Positions 35,190-45,599 of a DNA stretch of 52,584 bases are shown piece by piece. The DNA lies in the NCBI GenBank assembly GCA_030770425.1, contig JASJFT010000275.1, forward strand, positions 1 to 52,584, read 5' to 3'. The first letter of the stretch is position 1. Each line of letters starts with the position of its first letter. Below the pieces are notes generated by a model that was given only the letters and a program-made list of their open reading frames with translations, did no database searches and was not told where the DNA came from. This DNA comes from Darksidea phi (lineage: Eukaryota; Ascomycota; Dothideomycetes; Pleosporales; Lentitheciaceae). The translations under genes were made by a program, and so were the position numbers.

Positions 35190-36547
35190 CTACTCTTTCT
35201 TTCCTATAGCTCTAGTATCTAGTAATCTAATATCTCTTCTACCGAGCTAGAATAAGTAGGGTCTAGTATATTACGTAGAGACTTCGGCGGTACTAATAAC
35301 TAGTCTATTACCTACTTAAAGACTAGTATTCTATTAGAAGGGCTTTAGTCTACTATTACTACCGTATAGAGAGGTTCTATTCTCCTACTTAATTTATTAA
35401 TATCCTCTATATATAATTTTAGAAGTTTAATCTATATTTCTATTTAGTCCGTATAAAGTATACGTTTAATAAATAAATTTAGTACTATACTTACTAGAAG
35501 TAAAGTAAGGACCCTAATACTAAATATATCTACTAATATACTCTACCTCTTTCTATATCTAAGTACCTAATCGAATTTATTTTAAGTCTTTAGATAGATA
35601 GACTTTATAATTAAACTATTAAGCTCCCGACTATAGAGCGCGTAGAACTACTTTAGTCGTACTAAGAAAGCTAGTCTAACCCCTCTTTAGTCTAACTATA
35701 TACTAGTAGCTTATAATTTCTACTCTAGTCTCTTTAATTTACTATATATAGTTATAGATATCTACTAGTACTTAAGTATAGTAAGGACTATTATACCCTT
35801 ACTGTTTAAAATTTTAAAGAATAATATCTAAAGTTAATCCTCTTTCTCTTTAGTAAGCTTCTTATCTATATTCTTACTAGTAACTACTATTATTAGAATC
35901 TACGTAGACCCTCCTAGTAGTCTATTATCCTTACTATACTTATACCGTTAAAGTCGTATAATTATCGTCTAGTCTTTAAAAGTCTCTACCCCCCTAACTA
36001 CTATTATAGCTTTAATTATAGTAGTTATAGTTATAATCCCGAGCCCCTTATATAACTTTAAGAATCTAGTAAACTTTAATTAATACTCTAGGAGTACTAG
36101 CTCGATACCTTATACGTTCTCTTTAGGATCTTACTATATATTAATCTAGATTACTAATATCTTATCTCTTTTAGCTTTAGCTATCTATCGTATTATCTTA
36201 TCTTATAGTAACCTCTTATACTTACGTCCTATAGGTTCCCTAGTATCTTCTTCTACCCTAATTACGCTATCTACGGGCTCCTTAGTATCTTCTTCTACCC
36301 TAATCTTACTATCTATAAGCTTCTTAGTATCTTTCTCTACCCTAATCTTACTACCTACGGGCTTCTTAGTATCTTCTTCTCCTCTAACCTTACTATCTAC
36401 TTAGCTACTATTCTCGCTTATACTACTCTAGATATATTTAATAAGTAACTTTACTAATATATATCTATATAGTTAAGCGACTATATTATTAGGTAACTAG
36501 ATTATAAAAACTAAGTTACTATTATTAGTACTATAGGCCGTATCCAT
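35190..36547 (-). pseudogene. Unassigned - strand fossil gene B1, copy 2; original ATG preserved
   Basis: About 450 codons. The start is chosen at 36547-36545, one of very few ATG codons left in the window, giving M-D-T-A. A hydrophobic/basic segment (LYRYILVKLLIKYI) follows. Then come four 14-residue repeats of the type DTKKPVDSKIRVEE (36241-36407 on the + strand), and a long Leu/Lys/Gln-rich region with coiled-coil character near 35640-35760. It ends just before the hairpin at 35140-35179. It is divergent from the + gene at 37038, separated by 490 bp that probably held a shared promoter. Low TAR density makes the coding call good; the family is not recognised. Copy 1 is 28545-29895. Confidence 0.6.
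36241..36407 (-). repeat. 42-bp coding repeat, 4 units (14 residues each)
   Basis: TAGTATCTT recurs at 36241, 36283, 36325 and 36367, a perfect 42-bp period. On the - strand it encodes acidic/basic repeats DTKKPVDSKIRVEE within fossil B1. Conserved at 29589-29755 in block B copy 1. The exact multiple of three supports a protein-coding origin. Confidence 0.85.
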
Positions 36548-37037
36548 TATCTATACTATCTAGTAGCTATTAAGACTATTTAATATATTATTAAGAAGTA
36601 TACTAATATCTAGACTATTAAGTATAATAGAGGAGGTAGTTAATAATAAGGTTAATTCTATAGTATATCGAATAGTCTCTAATAGAGAAGATATACTTAG
36701 ATAGTCTATAACTAATTAGTATAGAAGTAAAATTTTCTAATTATATTATTACTATCTTAGACCCGAGGGTTTTAATATATATATATATCGAAATTATTTC
36801 TACCTATACCTTATACTAGATTTTATAGAGAGGTAGTTTTAGATCTATAGAACCGCGTAAAAGACTCGTCGTATAAACTAGATCTAGAGTTTAGTATATA
36901 AAAGAGGTAGAGATTATAAAATATATAATTATAATAAAGTAGTAGAATATAGTATAGTTTATATACTAACTATATTAAGATTAATTTAAAACCTTATTAT
37001 TAATACTTTAGAAGTTCTTTTTATCTTACCTCTAGTT
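36548..37037. promoter_or_regulatory. Divergent intergenic region between fossils B1 and B2
   Basis: 490 bp between two outward-facing starts, present in both copies. It contains a TATATATATATA run at about 36774-36788. No conserved operator-like element can be recognised after mutation; the promoter role is inferred from the head-to-head arrangement only. Confidence 0.4.
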
Positions 37038-40000
37038 ATATCTTCTTATAATAGCCCTAAAAAGACGGGTAGGAGACCGAGGAAGTATACTAATACTACC
37101 GCCGTAGTAGACGCGAAGAAGACTAGTAATTAATAGTAATATTAGTAGACGTACTAGTTCTAGCGGCCGGCCGACTTTATTATATACGAACTTCTACTTC
37201 CTATAAACGTACTAACTAAAACCCCTCCGAAACTCGATCTTTAAATAAGTACTAATATTCCTATTTCTTAAGATAATAATAGCTAATAGAATAACGAGTT
37301 ATTTAACCCGGAAGCGAGTCTTCTATTACTAATTCCCTCTTCTCCGCTAGCTAATAAATAGATAGAGATAGCTAGATAGATAGTATAGATCCGGATAGAT
37401 AAGCTAGTATCTACTACTAAGTAAGATAAATACGAAGACGTAATTTTATAATAACTAGGCGAAATAGATATAAAAGACGCGGGAATTCTAAGTATAATTT
37501 AGTAAGGAGATACTAAGAGGAATATAAGTACGTATAAGCCGTTAGACTTAATAGATAGAAAAGAAATAGTATAGAATAAATCTATTATAGGAGAAGTAGT
37601 AGATACTACTAGTATATATAATATATATACTTTAGTAGAAGCTAAAGGGTAATTACTAGTACCTAGTTGGTCTAGTCTCCCTTCTTCGTCGCGTCGGAGC
37701 TAGGAAAGTAGTAGACGTAGTACTAGATTCCTAGTCTAGAATAATACCCTACTATCTTAGATTTAGTATTTATTAAAAAGTATATTAATTTATACGGGCT
37801 CCGTACTAAGGTCTCTAAGTATTACTCTTTTCTTAGGTCTAACTATATCTATAAGATAAGTACCTACCGTCTTACTAGAACCGTCGGAGCGGATAGCTAA
37901 TAGACTTATAAAGTAGCTTTAGTATTTCTAAGACTATACCTATAAATAGTATAATAAGGTAGACCGGCTATATTAAGAGTATTATTAGCGCCCCGACGTA
38001 TATTCTATATACTCCTCTCTTAGTTAAATTACTACGCTTCTTCGTAGAGACTACTATAGAGAAATACTACTTCTAGATATTCTTAGTAACCCTAAGTTAA
38101 TAGAACTAGTAGATTTATATAGTATCGACTATTAGGACGCCTTTAAAGATATGAGTACGGTAGCTTTTTTCGAGAATATTAGGACCTATAATAAGAGTCT
38201 ATCTAGGAGTTTATACTTAGTATAGTACTACTCTTATAGTAATAAGAGTTATACTACTAAAACTATATTTAATATTAATAGTATCTACTACTTCTCTTTT
38301 AGCCTAGGTATTACTCGCTAGGAAATTAATTAGTTTCCTAGATCTTATCTATTTCTAAATATTAGTAGTAATATATATTTTAGCTTAAAAGTACTTATCT
38401 ATAATTATTATAGAAACCTAGTAGAAAAGTATATTCTATTATATAAAATTCTATATTACTACTTCGGCTCCCTTATTAGTATAGAATTACTTTTTCTATA
38501 TATCTTCTTCTCTATACTTTATATAGATAGTATATATAAGTATACTATATATCTTAGCTATAAAGACTAGAAGCTCTAGTATAACGCGGTCCTAAGTCCT
38601 ACTATTTAGAAGATAATTAGATACTTAAACCTCTTATAGTATTATCCTACTTTTATATATATCGCCGAGCTAGACTTAACTATATTAACTACGGAAGACC
38701 TTTCGTAGAAGGTATCTATAAGGGAGTAGCTTCTATAATATATACTCTAGTATCGGTATCTTAATCTACTCTAGAGCTATATCCTAGAAAGTATTATAGA
38801 TAACCCTAACTTTAGTTAATTTAAGGGTATAACCCTTTTTATAAATATAAAGAATATTAAGCTAGAGTATATAGATACTAGCCTAATATTAGTATATAAA
38901 TACTAGGAAGTATCTTAGTCTCGAGTAGCCGATCTATAGTTCTATAGTAAGTATTATACCTTTATTAATCTTAGTAAGTAGATTACTTTAAAGGATAGTA
39001 CTCTATTATATAACTATATTCTAGACGTCTACGAGACTAAGATATTTTTATAATAGAGGTATTACCTTAAGATATATATATAGACCTACAATATCCTCTA
39101 TACTAATAGTAGTTAAGTTAAGAATAGTACTAGATATACTATATATATTTAGACTAGTATATAAGATATAATAGACTAGATACTATTTATAGTACCGAAT
39201 AGGAAGAAGAGTATAGACGGCTTAATCTACTTCTAGTTTTATAATTTAATTAAGATACTATTCGATACGTCTAAGACGTACGTCTTTAATAATAAATTAC
39301 TTAAGAACCTTATACTAAACCCTAGATATATTTAGTTACTCTAGTAGAAAGATAGTAGTATTTTATTTTTTAAGGTAGTCTATAAGTTTACGTATCTTTA
39401 TAGTAAGAAGTAAGCGTATACTAATTTAGTTAATAACTACTAGAAGTTATATAGAATTAGAGAGGAATACTATATCTCTCTTATAATAATAGAGGAAATA
39501 TATAAGTAATAGTATTAATAGAATCTATATAACGACTTAATTAATAATATTAACTCTCTACTTCTATACTATATTATTCCGATATAGGAACTCCTCGACT
39601 TTCTTTATACCTAGATTAATAAATACTATCTACTTTTTAAGTATATACTTATATATACGGCGAGAATATATTTATTACCTAAGACTATAGTTATAGTAGT
39701 AGCGCTATAAGTACTCTAATTTTACTATAGAAGTAATTTACTTAAGTAGAAATTACTATTATATAAGAATTACTAAAAGATAACCTACGGGTATAAGATT
39801 ATAGTTAAGGAGAGCCTTAGGATATAAGAGACTATAGACTAATATAGTATTAGTTAGTTTCTACCTAAGTTTAACTAGGTAACGTAGTACTTAGTACTAC
39901 CGTATAGAAATAATATACTAGTTAGAAACTTACTAATATATAAGGAGTATAAGTAGTAGTAGTAGATTATTAAGGACCTTCGGGACGTCTATATCCGCTT

Positions 40001-41280
40001 TAACTAAGTAGAGGTCTAGTATAATTAGTATAATATTAGCTATAGTCTAAAATTACTAAATAAGTAGCTTAAGTATATATACGCCCTTAACCTAGAGTAG
40101 TTTAATTCGGACGTTTAGAAGGTAGTACTAAAAGCTAATTAATATAGCGTAGAGCTTATACCCGAGGCGAACTAATAGGACTATACGGTAGAATACTATT
40201 ACCGAGATATAAAGAAGATATTTCTAGTAGATAGATATATTAGCCCGCTCTACTTCGTTATAGAGAATAAGATATAGTTTAAAAAGATAGTAGATCTACT
40301 CTACTTCCTCTTTCTCTAGAATAAGAAAGAATATCTAGACTAGGAGAATAAGCTATATCGCGTAGTCTTATAGAAGAGTTATAAGCTAATTAGACAACGG
40401 CTTAGCTTCTAAAGGGTAGACTAGTAACTTAATAAATTTCTATATCTTATCTATCTAATATACTAGATTCTACCCTATTCTTTTAATACTATATTAATTA
40501 CGGTAACTAAGATAAGTCGCGTATAAAATCTAAAATAGAGAATAATATAGTTTTTAGCTATATATACCTATCTAGATAAGGTAGAGCTTCTATTTTAGTT
40601 AATATCTTATACCCTCTATTAGGTCCTCTAGTAGGCGTAGTAGTAGATAGTAAGAGAGAGTAGTTACGAAAAGTAGCTACTATAGGGTATATCTTAGCTT
40701 ATATCTATATATAGGGAGTAGGGTATACTTATCTATAGTATTAATAAAGGAAAAGAGTACTAGATTATAGGGAGGAAAAGTATCGGGTTTAAGGGTTTCT
40801 AGCCGGTATAGGAGCGGGGGCGGCTACTAAAATTAAAAATACTCGATTAGATCTAAAATAAGAGCCTTAACGAGTTAGATAAGCTAATAGTAGAGTTTAT
40901 ACGTAACTAAAGTAAAGAGAATATAAATAGTAGTAATAAGAAGGTAATAGGGGATAATTATAGTAAGAAGGTTAGTAGAAATAGATATACTTCTCTAAGA
41001 AGGAGTATAAGAGAAATATTTATAGATAATAATTATAGGGATAAGATTAGTAGAAATAGATATACTCCTCTAAGGAGGAGTATAAGAAAAGTATTTATAG
41101 ATAGAATAAAAGCTAATAGAGATTAAAATAATAGATATAATAAGTCTATAAGTAAGTCTATAACGGGTAGTAGTAGTAGTCTTTTTATACCGTCTACTAG
41201 AAAGTAGTAAGAATATTAGAGGAGAGATACTTATAAGTCTTATAGATAAGTATAGAATAAGATAAAGAGAGAAAAGAGAG
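37038..41280 (+). pseudogene. Large AT-hook-like fossil gene B2, full length (about 1410 codons)
   Basis: The start is placed at ATA 37038-37040 (an ATG with its G lost), giving x-S-S-Y-N-S-P-K-K-T-G-R-R-P-R-K-Y. GRRPRKY resembles an AT-hook (GRP core) and would bind AT-rich DNA. A Gln/Arg-rich stretch and A-D-F-I-I-Y-E follow. A long middle part (37790-40600) of mixed Leu, Ile, Tyr and Gln composition has no motif I can name. The C-terminal 200 residues are basic, with a 25-residue tandem repeat (75-bp units at about 40971 and 41046, core SRNRYTPLRRSIR). The frame ends directly before the hairpin at 41286. Probably a nuclear protein of a large repetitive element or subtelomeric gene family. 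Confidence 0.55.
40960..41105 (+). repeat. 75-bp coding repeat, 2 units
   Basis: TTAGTAGAAATAGATATACT recurs with an offset of 75 bp (25 codons) within fossil B2. It encodes a basic SRNRYTxLRRSIR segment twice. Confidence 0.8.
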
Positions 41281-41285
41281 GGGGG

Positions 41286-41316
41286 CTTAGAAAAGAGTAT
41301 ATTTACTCTTTTCTAG
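41286..41316. other. Hairpin element, locus 3
   Basis: CTTAGAAAAGAGTA and TACTCTTTTCTAG arms with a minimal loop, immediately after the end of fossil B2 and preceded by a G run (41280-41285). Confidence 0.85.
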
Positions 41317-41330
41317 ACGTTCTACTCTTC

Positions 41331-41478
41331 TCTTCTAGTAGACCGCCGTACGGAATATATAGTAATAAGAAGTAGATATACTTATCTAATTAAAACTATA
41401 GTTTATTCTAATTTACGTAATACTATCTTTTATTATTAATAAAAGTAATACTCTAGCTAATTTAGACTAAAGATATAC
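41331..41478 (+). repeat. 148-bp direct repeat, left copy
   Basis: Aligns without gaps to 42258-42405 (offset 927). The repeat contains a small AT hairpin, CTTTTATTATTAATAAAAG. Together the two copies bracket a - strand gene. Confidence 0.9.
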
Positions 41479-42250
41479 CCGAGATTACTAAAGAACCTAG
41501 AATCTTAATAAATAGTACTTCTAGTTCTATAGTAAAAGCTTAATAGATAACTATCTTACTATATCTTAGTAGTCTATAGAGGAGAATTCCGCGTAGAATA
41601 GAAATCTTATAATTAATATAGGTCTTAGGTCGTAGAAGTAGTATAACGAGGTAGTTCTTAAGCTAGTATATAATATTATCGATATCTCTAATATTATCTA
41701 AGCTTATATAGCTAGGTAGATTAGTATTAATCTTCTACTCTATAGCCCCTAATCTCTTCTACCTCTTACTCTTCTTATTAGCCCCCCTAATACCCTCTCT
41801 CTTCTTACTCTTCTCTCTATTTATAACCGGTATAGTAGCCTTTAAGTTCCTCTATTTACTAACGATCTACCTATTTATAAAGTCTATACTTCTCTTCTTT
41901 TTCCTCCCCCTATCCTCTTTATTTTTAAAATTCTCTTTAAGCTCGGCTATTTCGTCTTTACTACTCTTATCTTCTTAAATAACTAAGAGAATTCTTTTAA
42001 TTAAGTCTTCTAATTACTTCTTAGGTCGTCTCTTTAAGGAGGAATTAGAGTTTTTAATAAAGTTATAGATTTAGTAAGATTTAAGCTTAAGTAGTAATTT
42101 ATTAAAGGTATCTATATATTTATAGATAATTTAGTAGACGTCCTTATCTAAACTTTACTAGAGGGATAGCTATCTACGGGACGTACTTATAGAACTAGGT
42201 ATTAGATAGTTAGTAGGAGAGGGTAGTACTAAATATATAGGGTCTAGAAT
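41460..42250 (-). pseudogene. - strand charged coiled-coil fossil between direct repeats
   Basis: About 260 codons with unusually few TAR stops. On the - strand, a Ser/Pro/Thr-rich start (42245 downwards) is followed by a Leu/Lys segment (DTFNKLLLKLKSY). Next are RRPKKQLEDLIKRILLVI and a charged coiled-coil-like stretch (SSKDEIAELKENFKNKEDR). A GRKKKRS basic cluster around 41920-41940 would suit a nuclear signal. The end overlaps the left direct repeat. No family was recognised. Because it sits between two 148-bp direct repeats it resembles the cargo of a small LTR-like unit, but the repeats may equally be a local duplication. Confidence 0.5.
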
Positions 42251-42257
42251 ACCTTTC

Positions 42258-42405
42258 TCTTCTAGTAGACTACCGTATAGAATATATAGTATTAAGAAGT
42301 AGATACTCTTATCTAATTAAGACTATAGTTTATTCCGATTTACGTAATACTATCTTTTATTATTAATAAAAGTAATACTTTAGCTAATTTAGACTAAAAA
42401 TATAC
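42258..42405 (+). repeat. 148-bp direct repeat, right copy
   Basis: Matches 41331-41478 base for base in length; differences are mainly transitions. Confidence 0.9.
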
Positions 42406-42610
42406 TAGTCCTCTAAAAGGTAGACGAGATAAGAGTAAGTATATAATATTTAATTTACTCTATCTATTTTTAGTATAACTTATAATTATAGGTAAGAGAA
42501 AAAGAAATACTACTAACTAATATAATATAAGGATTCGGGATTAAAAAGAAATCCTATAATATAATAATCTTATACTAAGTAGACGGAGTACTAGAGGGTA
42601 GGAGAAAGAG

Positions 42611-43003
42611 AGGTTAGAAAAGAGTAGATTAAGGATATATAGACTATATCTATAGCCGTTACTAAGACTATACTAACGGCCGTTGCTAAGACCTCTAGAT
42701 AGAGTATCTATAGTAATAGATAAAATAACTTAAATAATAATTTTTAGACCTCTCTACTATACTATCTACTCTACTAGCCCTATCTTAAGATATACTACTC
42801 TACGGCTATTATAGATATAATTTAAATATATTTAAATATATCGAAATAACTAGATAATAAGTATTTAGTAAAAGGGTAAAGGCTCGAAATCCCTATATAT
42901 AACGCCCGAAAATAGCGGCTTACTAACTTTATCTATAGTACTAATTTAACCCGGCTTATAGCTAAAGCTAAATATAAATCTAAAATCTACTCTTTTCTAA
43001 GGC
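42611..43003. repeat. Inverted-repeat unit with hairpin-family arms, about 390 bp
   Basis: AGGTTAGAAAAGAGTAGATT at 42611-42630 is the inverted complement of AATCTACTCTTTTCTAAGG at 42983-43002. These are the same arms that elsewhere form a compact hairpin, here separated by about 350 bp with no convincing ORF. The interior contains two CGGCCGTT/ACGGC-type patches and a palindromic TTTAAATATATTTAAATATA. It may be a longer relative of the hairpins, or two half-elements. Confidence 0.6.
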
Positions 43004-43319
43004 TCCTCTCCTTCGTCTACTTCTCTTAGGGTAGTTTAGACTTCTAGAGACTAAATTAAAAACTTAAATAGAATTTTTTATTATAAACTAAAAATCGGTC
43101 TATAGAAGGTATATATAGACTATATATTAGATTAATATATAAGTCTACCTATTTTTATAATAGATAGACGAATTCGATAGCTTCTACTTTAAAATACCTT
43201 ACTATAGAGGGGGGGTTTAGAAAAAAGTAGACCTACTCTTTTCTAATCCTCCCCTCTATTTCTTTACTTATTTATCCCCTTTTATTAGAGTTTAACTCTT
43301 TTCTAACCCTTCTCTTCTT
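43004..43319. other. Intergenic stretch before fossil C
   Basis: Contains the hairpin at 43209-43254 and a further single arm ACTCTTTTCTAACCCT at 43295-43310. No gene seen. Confidence 0.5.
43209..43254. other. Hairpin element, locus 5
   Basis: GGGGTTTAGAAAAAAGTAG pairs with CTACTCTTTTCTAATCCTCCCC, with a one-base arm difference. It lies upstream of fossil C rather than at a recognised 3' end. Confidence 0.85.
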
Positions 43320-45460
43320 TAGCTATACTAGTTTCGGATTCTACTATAAAATATACTCTTTCTTAAGCTTATATACTAACTATTCTAAGTCGATTATAAT
43401 CTCTATAATAGATTACTATTATATATTAGACTACTAGTCTTCTTCTTTTACGGCTATACCTCTACCTCCTTCGTTCTCTCCTATTAACGACTTAATAGAT
43501 TACGGAACGATTAGTTTAGATATAGATACTAAGACGGGTTCTTTAACTACTAAGATCGTAATACTAGATAATATTAGACTAATTTAGATTAAGCTCCCTC
43601 CTAGTAATAATAAGTAGAAGGATAAAGATTATACTACTCCGAATAAGTCTAATCTCCTAAGTATAGAGAATTAGACTCTTCTATATATAGAAGTCTTAGC
43701 TTAAAATTCTCTTCTAGATAAGATAGTTACTAAGGACGACTAGTAAACGTTTAATAAACTTACGCCGTATTTTAATATCTCTCTAACTACCTTAAAGTAT
43801 ATATTTAATTATTATAAGGAACTTAAGTAGTATTATAATACCTTCTCTTAGACGCGAGCTATACTAGACCGTAAGAAGAGTAATATAGATAGTAATAGCT
43901 TAGGGTTATAACTATAGCTATAGACGATTATCGAAGTTATTAAATTTAATTACTAAGCTAATAACCTCTAGTACCGTATAAGTTTAATAGAAGTTAGTCG
44001 TTAAGAATATAATTACGTCTAACTCTATATTTAGCTATATTTTAATTTATATATACTTTTCTTTATATAGAAGTTAGTTCTATTCTATAATAATAGAATT
44101 AACCCCGACTTATTCTTAGACCGCGTTAATACTATAGTAAAATAGAATAATAAGTAGCTAATAGTCTAGCTAAAAGAGGATAATAAGTTACAATATATAA
44201 AAGTAGATAACTACTAACTAATTAGAGCTTCTAATATTAGGTAGACTACGAAAGATATAAGGCGATTATAAAAGATAGACTAGACTAAAGAGACTATAAT
44301 ACGAAGTAGGGTTAGGTTAGAAGAGAGTAAGAGTATAACTAGTAACGAGGTCTCTATTACTAACCTAGAAGACTTAGAAGCTATTCTTCCCGTTACTAAG
44401 AAGAAGAAGGGGATAGAGCTAGAACCCCTAACTACCGAAGTAATAGACTAGATTAAGGGTACTACTCTAAGCCGGACTAACTAGATAGTAGGAATTAATA
44501 TATATTCTATTTAAGCTTAAAAGTAGAAGATCTCCCTTAAGTATAAATATCTACTACTAGTCTATACTATAGATCTACGTAATCCTAGAGCTACTTAGTT
44601 TAAGAATAGTATTATATATAGATCTTAATATATATAAAATATTTTAGACTTTAAAGTAATCGATTAGTATAATAGTAGTACCGACGGTATCTCGTTTAAT
44701 CTTAGTCGTCGGGAAGAGTAATAAGCTAAAGCTAAAGAAGCTACCCTATTAGTTAACCCTACTACTAATCCTACTATATCGTCTACGAACCTAGCGAACT
44801 ACCCTATAATATAGGACTTAGTACCCGGAGATATTATACTAGTCGAGTACGAAGTCGCCGTAAATAAGTAGATTATTAACTAGACGAAAGTCTAATTATA
44901 GAAGTAAAGTAGAAGATCCTTAAAAAAGGTACGAATTAAAAGATTTCGAGGTATAGTAGCTCTAGTATCGACTATAGATCTAGAGAAGATCTTAGACTAT
45001 ACTATAACGTCCGAAGATAGATAGGGCCTACTCTAATCTATCTTAGCTAGTAAGAAATACGAAGGTATAAGCTTACTTCTACTTAATAATACTAATATAG
45101 AGGGTCCCGGTAACGACCTACGATTTATTAATTCTAACTAGAAGAACTTTTAGAAGGTAGAGAAAAAAGTAAATATATTACTAAATAACTCTACGTACTA
45201 GTCCGTAAACTACTAATTATTACTAGACTAGCTTAAGGTAAAGTAAAGAACTAACCCTTATCTACTAGAATAAGAAGATAATCTATTATTATAGTAGTAA
45301 ACTACTAGTACGGCTAAGCTATACGAGCGTCGAAAGCTATCTAAGAAGAATAAGAAGTAGTTATAAGAAGGGCTTTTATATAATTAGATTAGTATTAGTA
45401 AAATAAATACTATACTAGCTATCTATATAGTCGTAAGTACCCCCTACCCGGGTAGGAGAA
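43320..45460 (+). pseudogene. Unassigned + strand fossil gene C, possibly the upstream half of the SNF2 gene
   Basis: About 710 codons with well-mixed composition and moderate TAR density. From about 43450 it reads T-A-I-P-L-P-P-S-F-S-P-I-N-D-L. Further on are the acidic/basic V-T-K-K-K-K-G-I-E-L-E-P near 44390, V-P-G-D-I-I-L-V-E-Y near 44825, N-T-N-I-E-G-P-G-N-D near 45090, and a basic E-R-R-K-L-S-K-K-N-K-K near 45330. No domain was identified. It ends at the perfect hairpin 45466-45510, and the SNF2 relic starts about 140 bp further on in the same direction. SNF2 proteins usually have an N-terminal region of this size, so C and the helicase could be one broken gene. Motif I was not found in either. 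Confidence 0.5.
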
Positions 45461-45465
45461 AGGAA

Positions 45466-45510
45466 CCTTAGAAAAGAGTAGATTTTTAAATAATCTACTC
45501 TTTTCTAAGG
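45466..45510. other. Hairpin element, locus 6: perfect 19-bp arms
   Basis: CCTTAGAAAAGAGTAGATT, a 7-nt loop TTTAAAT, then the exact inverted complement. It is the best preserved member of the family, immediately downstream of fossil C. Confidence 0.95.
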
Positions 45511-45599
45511 CCCCTCCTCCTCTCTCCCCCTTACTTCCCGATTTTCTATTCTTTTCTAGCCTCTTCTCTTTTTTTATTAGCTTATAGTCTAGTATACTA

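Larger units (their letters stand above)
32718..41285 (+). repeat. Block B, copy 2 (longer copy; right end approximate)
   Basis: Shares 32718-39367 with copy 1 and continues beyond it through the end of the large + strand gene. The right boundary cannot be set from this window, because copy 1 is truncated; I place it at the gene end and hairpin near 41285. It retains more CG and more leftover CA/TG than copy 1. Confidence 0.7.

Noticed and set aside
25880..41285. Block B as an LTR retrotransposon or Helitron
   Set aside because: No direct terminal repeats were found at the B start and the copy 2 end. The only retro motif is a short copia RNase H fragment. I saw no Rep/helicase motifs.
45466..45510. 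Hairpins as bacterial rho-independent terminators
   Set aside because: The arms are AT-rich, no consistent T-run follows, and the host is eukaryotic. A 3'-end role remains possible, but not by this mechanism.
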